Shown here piece by piece: positions 19,374 through 29,500 of a stretch of 64,000 bases of DNA (position 1 is its first letter; the number at the start of each line of letters is the position of its first letter). Origin of the DNA: Burkholderia sp. WP9 (GTDB taxonomy: Bacteria > Pseudomonadota > Gammaproteobacteria > Burkholderiales > Burkholderiaceae); the NCBI RefSeq assembly GCF_900104795.1, contig NZ_FNTG01000002.1, forward strand, positions 1,674,001 to 1,738,000, written 5' to 3'. The position numbers and the translations under genes were made by a program. The notes below the pieces were generated by a model. The model was not told where the DNA came from, searched no databases, and was given only the letters and a program-made list of their open reading frames with translations.

Positions 19374-20501
19374 TCAATGCTCCTGCTGGTCTTGCAGATC
19401 GGGTTGGTTTTGCGTCCGCTGGTACTGCGGCAGGGCCGACGTCCGCGCGCTCGCCGCACTTGCGTGCACGAAGTCCAGTTCGACGCGACGGTTCGGTCCC
19501 AGACAGGCGATCAGAGCCTCGTGGTTGCGTTCGTTACACTGCACCACCGGGTCTTCCTTACCGCGACCGCGTGCCGAGATCGGTGTGGTGACACCGCCGC
19601 TCTGCAAGTAACGCTTCACAGTCTCAGCACGTTTGGCTGACAGCTGACGGTTGTAGCTGTCGGTGCCGAGTCGGTCCGTATAGCCATCAATGCGGATGCT
19701 CGTCACGTCGTCAGTCTGCTTGAGATTGCGGATCAGTTCGTCGAGCTTGGCCTTACCGGCCGGCAGCATGCCGGCGAGGTCGCCCCGATCGAATCTGAAA
19801 GTCGCGTCGGCTTGCAGCGTCATCTTCTGCGGAATCGCCGCGATTGGTGCGGCGGCCGGCGGCGGCGTGCAGGCCTCGAGCGCGGCACCGACGCCGGGCA
19901 TGCTCTTTTCCACGCCATCGACCAGGCGCTTGCTCTCGTCGAAGTCACGCGTCCACGCCTCGTGGCCGGCGTGAATCAACTCGACTTCAGAGCATGCTGT
20001 CAGGCGCTGCGCTTCCTGGCATTGCGGGAACAGCGGCGACGTCTTGACCGCAAGGATCTGCTTCCACAAATCCGGCCGGAGTACCGAAGCGGTCCGCAAG
20101 TCGGGATTGTCCGCTGAGAGACCCTGGCCACTTTCCAGTGCGGTGGTCAGGCGATTGGCCTGGGTCAACGCTTCTTCGACAAAACCCCAACCGTCGTGAC
20201 TGGAGCGTTCATCGGCGGCCGCGTTCAGCCAACATTGCGCCTTGTCGCCAAAATAGTTGTTCTTGCGCTCACCCAGTGCATTCAGACGGGTCTGCACGGC
20301 GCTCAACATCGCACCGTTCTTGATGCCGCCATACGTCGCGATCCACTGCGGCGTCACGGCGCCGGCTGCCTGGCTCTGCGTCGCGCTGAACCCGTTCTGC
20401 AGAACGGTAGGGTCCTGAATCTGCAGCCGGTCACGCGTCGCGGACGACGAACATCCTGCGAGCATCGCGGCAAGCGCGATGGCAATTAACGAATACTTCA
20501 T
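19374..20501 (-). CDS. OmpA-family peptidoglycan-binding lipoprotein (left cassette)
   Basis: A 375-residue outer-membrane lipoprotein. The signal peptide ends in the lipobox LAGC with Cys17. The middle region (about 20-215) has no family I can name but contains conserved cysteines and Trp-rich segments. Residues 230-345 form an OmpA C-terminal domain, with the peptidoglycan-binding GYTDRLGTDSYNRQLSAKRA (key Asp and Arg present). It is clearly paralogous to the gene at 43638-44705 along the whole length (shared GFSATQ/GFGATQ, AGAV, KAQCW, HWGFVEEA-type segments). It is encoded directly downstream of the giant adhesin gene on the same strand, suggesting a role in adhesin biogenesis or anchoring. 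Confidence 0.9.
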   Translation of the reverse strand: MKYSLIAIALAAMLAGCSSSATRDRLQIQDPTVLQNGFSATQSQAAGAVTPQWIATYGGIKNGAMLSAVQTRLNALGERKNNYFGDKAQCWLNAAADERSSHDGWGFVEEALTQANRLTTALESGQGLSADNPDLRTASVLRPDLWKQILAVKTSPLFPQCQEAQRLTACSEVELIHAGHEAWTRDFDESKRLVDGVEKSMPGVGAALEACTPPPAAAPIAAIPQKMTLQADATFRFDRGDLAGMLPAGKAKLDELIRNLKQTDDVTSIRIDGYTDRLGTDSYNRQLSAKRAETVKRYLQSGGVTTPISARGRGKEDPVVQCNERNHEALIACLGPNRRVELDFVHASAASARTSALPQYQRTQNQPDLQDQQEH

Positions 20502-20521
20502 GTCTGTTTCTCATGGAAAGA

Positions 20522-20550
20522 GGGTCGCACGGAAACTTCCCGTGCGACCC
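20522..20550 (-). terminator. Hairpin between the adhesin gene and the ompA-family gene
   Basis: GGGTCGCACGG and CCGTGCGACCC form a perfect 11-bp stem with a seven-base loop, 48 bases after the adhesin stop and just upstream of the lipoprotein start. The following bases on the minus strand (CTCTTTCC) give a weak T-tract. It may terminate or attenuate transcription, or protect the adhesin mRNA end. Confidence 0.6.
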
Positions 20551-20597
20551 AGACGGCTAACGTTTCGAGCCTCTAATCAAAGCCTCGCGGCCGTTGT

Positions 20598-23500
20598 TTA
20601 GTTGCCGAGGACGATACCGATACCAGCGCGAACGATGGTGCTATTGCCGCCCGAGGTGGACACGCCAAGGTTGTAGTTGATCGTGCCCTTCTCATTCCAG
20701 CGGGACACGCCCAGACCGACGGACTGGTAGCCGCGATAGTTGGCGACACCCGCGTTCAGCGTGGTACGGCCCGGCAGATACGGCGTAACGATGTTCAGCG
20801 CCGATGCCGAAGCGATACCCTTGGCTGCGTTACGGTCAACGTTGTTGATCGAGTTGCTCATGTTGCCCATGGCACTGTTCAACTGATTCAGGTTGACCGC
20901 GTCGGTGCCTTGCGTACCGGCTGCGACGTTGGTGATCTGACGCTCCGCACCGGCGGAACCCACCGACACCGAGTTGTCGCGATCCGTCGTCGAGTTGGCA
21001 CCCAGTGCGACCGCGTTGGCGTTCGGAGCCGAAGCGCCCGTACCCATCGCGACCGAGTTGTTGCCCGTCGTCACCGTGTTCTTGCCGATTGCAATCGATT
21101 CGCTACCGGTTGCCGAAGCACCGTTACCGATCGCGATCGAGTCCGAGCCCGAGGCGACTGCTGCCGTACCGCCCGAAGCTGGCGTGTTGATGTTGACGAA
21201 GGTCGAGCTGCCCGCGCCGCCGTTCGCCAGGTTGTTCACCTGACTTTCGAGGGTCGAGAACTGCGAGTAGTTGACCGCGTCCGTTGCGGCTGAACCCGCC
21301 GCTACGTTCGTCAGCGTCACCGGTGTCGTGGAACCTGCGCCGCCGAGCGTTACCTTGCCCCTCGATGCGTCGTCGTACGAAACGCCGTTCGTGGTGCCGC
21401 CTCCGCCGCCGTTCTCCGCGACATACGATTGCATCTGGCCGAAGTTGACCGCGTCGGTCAGATCCGTGCCCGCTGCTACGTTCTTCAACTGGGTCGGCGC
21501 ACCGCCAGCGTTGAAGGTCACTGTTCCCTTGGCCAGGTTGTCGTAGGCGACGAACGAGTTGGTCACGTTGCCCGACGTGTCGACGTTCAAACCAGCGGCC
21601 TTCAACTGCGCAAGGTTCACTGCCTGATCGTCGCTCGTCGCGGCGGCGAGGTTTGCAATTGTCACGGGAGTGGTCGAGTTGACCCCGCCAAGCGTCAACT
21701 TGTTATGCGCCGACGTGTCGTACACGACGCCGTCCGTCGATCCCGTAGCGATCTTGGCGTTCAACGCGTCCATTGTCGAAGCGACACTGTTGTACGTCTT
21801 GCCATCCAGCGCAAAGGCGGCCGTAACGTTGCCGTTCGATCCCACAGACGATGTACCGCCCAACGCGGACGCTACGCTGCTTGCCGTACCATACAATTGC
21901 GAGCCGTTGATCGCGTCCTTGCTGCCCGACGTGACTTGACCCACCGCAATGTTGGTCAACGCGACCGGAACGGATGCGCCAACGCCACCCAACGTGACCT
22001 TACTCTTGGTCGAATCGTCGTACGCTACGAAGCTGTTCGTCACCACGCCGCTGCTGTTGATGTTCGCGCCCATGGCCTGCAACTGCTGCAGGTTCACCGC
22101 GTCCGTGCCGTTCGTACCGTTCGCCACGTTGATGATCTGGCGTTCCGCACCCACCGCACCCACCGACACCGCATTCGCACGGCTGGCCACCGAGTTCGCA
22201 CCCAGCGCCACCGAGTTGGCTGCTGTCGCGTTCGCTGCGCCGCCAATCGCCACCGAGTTCGCACCCGTTGCCGTCGAATCGGCCAGCGTCGAATTGGCGT
22301 GGAAATACTTGATGCCGCCGCCGTTCACGATGTTGTTGACCGTGTTGGTCACGTTACCCGTGATGTTTGCGACGTTAGCCGCCAGGTTCGCGACGTTTGC
22401 GTTGGTCTGATACAACTGGCCACCGTTGACCGCGTCCGTGCTGTTGGCCGTCAAGCCGCCCGCCTTCACGTTCGTGATCGTCGTGCCACCCGTGCCCTTC
22501 AGCGTGATCGAGCCCTTGGTCGTGTCGTCGTACGCCACGAAGCTGTTCGTCACCACGCCGCTGCTGTTGATGGTGCCGCCCATGGCCTGCAACTGCGCCA
22601 CGTTGACCGCGTCGTTGTTCGCCACACCGTTGGCCACGTTCGACACCTTCACCGGCGTGCCTGCGTTGCCCAGCGTCACCGACGTATGCGCCGATGTGTC
22701 GTAGACCACCGCGTTAGGCGAGCCGCCGCCCGCAACCGCGTTGATCGCAGCATTCATCTGACCCAGGTTCACCGCGTCGGTATTCGCCGTACCGGCGGCG
22801 ACGTTGATGATCTGGTTTTGCTGAGTGCTGCTACCCACCGAGACAGCGTTCGCGCGGTCAGCCACTGCGTTGTAGCCGATCGCGACAGCATTCGCTGCGC
22901 TCACCGACGAGCCCAAACCTAGCGCCATGCTGTTCGTGGCGGATTGGCTAATGAACGTACGGTAGCCAATCGCAACTGAGCCCGCGCTCGTGGCGCTCGC
23001 TTCCGTGCCGATCGCCAGCGAGTTGAGCGCCTGGGCTCGCGAGTTGTAACCGATGGCCAGCGAATTGGCCGAATTAGCACCGACCGACGCGCTATAACCG
23101 ATTGCCGTCGAATTCACCGACGCTACCGCCGCTCCCGTACCGACCGACGTGGAAGCATCGCTGCCGGCAATGGAGCCAGCGCCTACAGCCAGCGCGCCGA
23201 TACCGGTTGCCGCCGCGCCCGGACCGATCGCCATCGCGTTCAGGTCGTTCGAGGCGGACGTGGTCAGACCCGGGGTGATGGTTTGGCTAACGGCAATGTA
23301 GTTCGTCACCGGCACCGCGCCCAGCAGTAGCGACTTCGCACCGCTTTGCTGCGTGGACTGCAGAAGCTTGGACTGGAGTGCGTCCAGCTGGGCCACCGTA
23401 GCCGCATCGGTGTCGTTGATACCGTTTGCTACGTGCGTGATCCGCATTTCCGCGCCGCGCGCACCGACCGACACCGTGTTCGCCGCATCCGTAGAAGCGT

Positions 23501-26500
23501 TCACGCCGATGGCTGTCGAATTGTCGTACTTCGAAGTCGCGCCTGAACCGATCGCCAGCGAGTTGGTGCCGGTCGCCATTGCGTTGCCGCCGATTGCAAT
23601 GGATTCGCTACCGCTTGCCTGTGCTGCGCCGCTCTGCGAAATGATCTTCACGTACTTCAGGTTAGTCGAGAAGTTCGTGTTGATATTGCCGAGCTGGGTA
23701 TCGACGGCAGCCAGTGCATCGCCAACGTTGTTGTACGTCGAGCCGGTGATCTCATAGGCCGGCGCCGTGATCGTGCCGTCCTTGGCGATCGCCGCGCCAC
23801 CGCCGAGCGCGCCAGCCACGCTGTTGGCCGTCTGGTACAGCTGCGAGCCGTTGATGGCGTCGCTGCTCGTTGAAGTAACCGCACCGGCGGCGAGGTTCGT
23901 CAGCGTTACCGGCGTTGTCGAGCCGGCGCCACCTAACGTCACCTTGCCCTTGGTCGTATCGTCGTACGCGACGAAGCTGTTCGTCACCACGCCGCTGCTG
24001 TTGACGTTCGCGCCCATGGCCTGCAACTGCTGCAGGTTGACCGCGTCGGTGCTGTTCGTCGCGTTCGCCACGTTGATGATCTGGCGCTCCGAACCGACCG
24101 CACCCACTGACACCGCGTTCGCGCGGCCAGCCACCGAATTCGCGCCCAGCGCCACCGAGTTGGTCGCAGACGCGTTCGCTGCACCGCCGATCGCCACCGA
24201 GTTCGTGCCGCTTGCTGACGAATCGGCCAGCGTCGATTTCGCGTTGAAATACTTGATGCCGCCACCGCTGGTGATGTTGTTCACCACGTTGGTCAAGTTC
24301 GTCAAGTTGCCCGCCACGTTCGTCACGTTCGCGTTCGTTGCGTACAGCTGGCTGCCGTTCACCGCGTCGAGGCTCACGGACGTCAACGCCCCCGCCTTCA
24401 CGTTCGTGATCGTCGTGCCACCCGTGCCCTTCAGCGAGATCTTGCCGAGCGTCGTATCGTCATAGGCGACGAATGAGTTCGTCACGTTGCCGCTGGTGTC
24501 GACAGTCACGCCCATCTGCTTGAGCTGACCGAGGTTCACCGCGTCCGCGCTCACCACGCCGGCGGCGACGTTCGTCAGCGTCACCGCCTTCGTCGAGCCC
24601 GAGCCGCCAAGGGTGACCTTGCCCTTGCTCGTGTCGTCGTAGGCAACGAAGCTGTTCGTCACCACGCCGCTGCTGTTGACGTTCGCACCCATAGCCTGCA
24701 ACTGCTGCAGGTTGACCGCGTCGGTGCTGTTCGTCGCATTCGCCACGTTGATGATCTGGCGTTCCGAACCGACCGCACCGACCGACACCGCGTTCGCGCG
24801 GCTAGCCACCGAGTTCGCGCCCAGCGCCACCGAGTTGGTCGCCGATGCGCTCGCTGCACCGCCGATCGCCACCGAGTTCGTGCCGGTTGCCGACGAATCG
24901 GCCAGCGTCGAGTTGGCGTGGAAATACTTGATGCCGCCACCGTTCGTGATGTTGTTCACCACGTTGGTCACGTTGGCCAGATTTCCTGCAACGTTCGTCA
25001 CGTTGCCCGCAACGTTCGCCACATTCGCATTCGTCGAGTACAGCTGGCTGCCGTTCACCGCGTCGAGGCTCGTGGACGTCAATGCCCCCGCCTTCACGTT
25101 CGTGATCGTCGTGCCACCCGTGCCCTTCAGCGAGATCTTGCCGAGCGTCGTATCGTCGTAGGCGACAAATGCGTTCGTTACGTTACCGCTGCTGTCGATC
25201 GTGCCGCCCATGGCCGTGAGTTGCGCCATATTGACTGCGTCGCTATTCGCCACGCCGTTTGCCACGTTCGTCAGCGTCACCGCCTTCGTCGAGCCCGAGC
25301 CGCCAAGGGTGACCTTACCCTTGCTCGTGTCGTCGTAGGCAACGAAGCTGTTCGTCACCACGCCGCTGCTGTTGACGTTCGCACCCATGGCCTGCAACTG
25401 CTGCAGGTTGACCGCGTCGGTGCTGTTCGTCGCGTTCGCCACGTTGATGATCTGGCGTTCCGAACCGACCGCACCGACCGACACCGCGTTCGCGCGGCTA
25501 GCCACCGAGTTCGCGCCCAGCGCCACCGAGTTGGTCGCCGACGCGCTCGCTGCACCGCCGATTGCCACCGAGTTCGTGCCGGTTGCCGACGAATCGGCCA
25601 GCGTCGAGTTGGCGTGGAAATACTTGATGCCGCCACCGTTCGTGATGTTGTTCACCACGTTGGTCACGTTGGCCAGGTTTCCTGCAACGTTCGTCACATT
25701 GCCCGCGACGTTCGCCACATTCGCATTCGTCGAGTACAGCTGGCTGCCGTTCACCGCGTCGAGGCTCGTGGACGTCAATGCCCCCGCCTTCACGTTCGTG
25801 ATCGTCGTGCCACTCGAACCCTTCAGCGAGATCTTGCCGAGCGTCGTGTCGTCATAGGCGACGAAGCTGTTCGTCACCACACCGCTGGTGCCGATAGCCG
25901 CACCCATGGCCGTGAGCTGCGCCACGTTGACTGCGTCGCTATTCGCCACGCCGTTTGCCACGTTGGTCAGCGTTACCGCGTTTGTGGCGCTTGTACCACC
26001 CAGCGTCACCTTGGTTCGCGCCGTCGTGTCGTATTGCACGCCGTTGGCCGTGCCGGTCAATACTGCCGCGTTGATGGCCGACCCGACGTCGGTGTAGGTC
26101 TGACCGCCAATCGTGAAGTTCGGCTTCTTGATCGTACCGTCCGAGTTCACAGCCGCGCCGCCGCCAATGATGGAGGTCACGCCCGACAACTGGTTGACGT
26201 TGACCGCGTCGGTGCCGCTCGTACCAGCCGCCACGTAGGTAATCTGGCTCTGCTTGCTCGAACTGCCCACCGACACGGCGTTAGCCCGATCCGCGACCGA
26301 GTTGTAGCCGATCGCGACGCCATTCACGGCGCTCACTGACGCATTCAGCCCCAATGCCAAACCGTTCGTGGCGGACTGGTTCACGAAGGCTGCGTACCCA
26401 AGCGCGACCGAACCGGCACTCGTGGCGCTGGCGAAGGAGCCAAGAGCCATGGTGTTGTTTGAATTCGCACGCGAGTTATAGCCGATCGCCAGCGAGTTGA

Positions 26501-29500
26501 CCGAGTTGGCACCGACTATCGCGCTGTAACCGATTGCAGTCGAGGCCACCGACGCCACGCCAGCGCCCGTGCCGATTGCCGTGGAAGCATCGCTGCCGGC
26601 GGCGGAGCCCGAGCCTACAGCCAGCGCGCCAACACCGGTTGCAGCCGCGACCGGACCAATTGCCATTGCGTTCAGGTCGCTCGAAGCGGACGTGCTTCCG
26701 CCGCCGGTCACGTTCGAGCTCACTGCGATGTAGCTCGTCACCGGCACTGCGGCGCCCAGCAGCAAGGATTTCACACCGCTGCTTTGCTGCGTACTCTGCA
26801 GTTTTGACTGAAGCGCATTAAGCTGGGCCACCGTGGCTGCGTCGGTGTCGTTAAGACCGTTTGCCACGTGCGTGATGCGCATTTCCGCACCGCGGGCGCC
26901 AACGGACACAGTGTTGTCCGCGTCCGTGGTGGCGTTCACGCCGATCGCCGTCGAATTGTTGTACTTTGCAGTCGAGCCTGCGCCGATCGCCAGCGAGTTG
27001 GAGCCGGTCGCCATTGCATTGCCGCCAATCGCAACGGATTCGCTGCCGCTTGCCGATGCCGCACCCGCCGATGAGACCACCTTGACGTACTTCGCCGCGC
27101 CGACCAGATCGCCGGCGGCCGTATTGAGCGCGTTCAGCGCGTCGCCAACATTGCCGTATGTCGCGCCGCTGATCGTGTAGCCCGGCGCCGAGACCGTGCC
27201 GTCCTTGTTGACCGTCGAGCCGGCGCCGAGTGCGGCGGCCACGCTGTTGGACACGTTGTACAACTGAGCGCCGTTCACTGCGTCGGTGCTGCCCGATGCG
27301 ATCCGGCCGGCCGCCACGTTCGTCAGCGCTACCGGAGCCGAAGCACCCACGCCGCCCAGCGTAAGGCTGGTATGCGAGGACGAATCATAGACCACCGCGT
27401 CAGGCGAACCGCCGCCGCTAATCGAGGCGTTGGTAATTGCCGTGTTCATCTGCGCCAGGTTCACCGCGTCGGTATCTTGCGTACCCGCCGCGACGTTGAT
27501 GATCTGGCGTTCAGCGCCGGTCGCGCCTACCGATACCGCGTTCGCACGGCCCGCCACCGAGTTGGCGCCCAGTGCGACCGAGTTGGCTGCCGACGCATTC
27601 GCTGCACCACCGATCGCCACGGCATTCGCGCCCGTTGCCGACGAATCGGCCAGCGACGAATTCGTGTGGAAATATTTGATGCCGCCACCGTTCTGGATAT
27701 TGTTGACGGTGTTGGTCACGTACGTGACGTCGCCCGCGACGTTTGCGACATTGCCGGCGACATTCGCCACGTTCGCGTTTGTCTGGTACAGCTGGCTGCC
27801 GTTTACCGCGTCCAGGCTCGATGCCGTCAGTACACCTGCCTTCAGGTTCGTGATCGTCGATCCGCTCGCGCCCTTCAGCGTGACCGAGCCCTTGGTCGAG
27901 TCGTCATAGGCAACGAAGCTGTCTGTCACCGTGCTGCTGCTGATGCTTGCTGCCACGGCCTGCAACTGCTGCAGGTTGACCGCGTCAGTGGCACTCGTAC
28001 CGTTCGCCACATTGATGATCTGGCGCTCCGAACCGGTCGCGCCCACGGACACCGAGTTCGCGCGGTCGGACAACGAGTTGGCACCCAGCGCCACCGAGTT
28101 GGCTGCCGTCGCGACCGCCGCACCGCCGATCGCCACCGCATTCGTACCGACTGCCGACGAATCGGCCAGCGACGAATTCGTGTGGAAGTACTTGGCGCCG
28201 CGGTTGTACAGATTCACCACAATGTCACCGACATTGCTTGCCAGCGCGCTAACGTTCTGGTTCGTCGCGTACAACTGTGCGCCGTTCACCGCGTCCGTGC
28301 TCAAGGCCGACGAAATATCGCCCGGCGCCACGTTCGTGAGCTTGACCGTCGTCGTGTGGTCGGTGCCGCCGAGCGTGACCTTGTCACGCGCCGATGTGTC
28401 GTAGGTCACCACGAGCGGCGAGCCCGCAATGCCGTTGTTCACGATGTTGTTGACGACGTTCGTCACGTTGGCAAGATTGCCCGCCACGTTCGCAACGTTA
28501 TTGACGACGTTCGTTACGTTCTGGTTCGTCTGGTACAGCTGCGAGCCATTCACCGCATCCGTACTCCAGATGGACGAGATGTCGCCAGCCGTCAGGTTCG
28601 TGATCTTGGTGCCGCCCGCTCCCTTGAGCGTGATCTGCGTAGATGCCGAAGTGTCGTACGTCACGGCGTTGGGAGTGACCTCACCGCCCCCACCACCGCT
28701 GACGCTTGCGATCGCGGCGTTCAGCTGGTCGACGTTGACAGCGTCCGTGCCCGCGGCGCCCGCGGTCACGTTGACGATCTGTCTCGTGTACTGCGATTTT
28801 CCATCCGCCGACAGATAGCCCACCGACACAGCGTCACTGCGGCTGGCGACCGAACCGGCGCCGAGCGCAACAGAATTCGTGCCGATCGCGGAGGTGTTTG
28901 CACCGTATGCGCTGGAATTTTTGCCAATCGCCAGCGACGACGGTCCGGAAGCGACGGAACTCGTGCCAATGGCTCGCGCGTCCGTAGACGGATCGCTCGA
29001 CGGGGAGTTAGCCTGGAAGTACCGCGTGCGCTGATAGACCTGAGCGCCGTTCACCGCGTCCGTGCTCGTCGACGATATGTCGCCGGGCGCCAACGCGGTG
29101 ATCTTGTTGCCGCTCATGTTGACATCGTTGATCATGTAGATGCCAGTCTCGGCCGCGAGCTCCAGGTGGCCATCCTGATAGCCCGTTACGCGGGCAGTGA
29201 TTTGACCACTGTTGAAACCCCATGCACCGTCGGTGGAGGCCGCGTTGTTCAACGAGAACGACATGCCGTCACCGGACGCATTCCCGCCACCATAAGGAGC
29301 ACAACTCATGAAACCGACGGCGCTCGACAGCGGTCCCCACGAAGACCCCAAGCCTCCTACGCCTGCGGGGCACAACTCCAGACCGCCGTTTCCGGTGACC
29401 GCCTGGGCGGCTGCCGTGCCCGGCAGCATGGCCACGCCGATTGCCATGGCAAGCGGCATAAACGCTGTTTTCAGCGGAGCTCCCTGACGGCTCGCCACGT

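Noticed and set aside
23984..25636. Three repeated 93-codon leftward frames starting MAASSIST
   Set aside because: They are out-of-frame products of the adhesin repeats; they were useful only for measuring repeat spacing.
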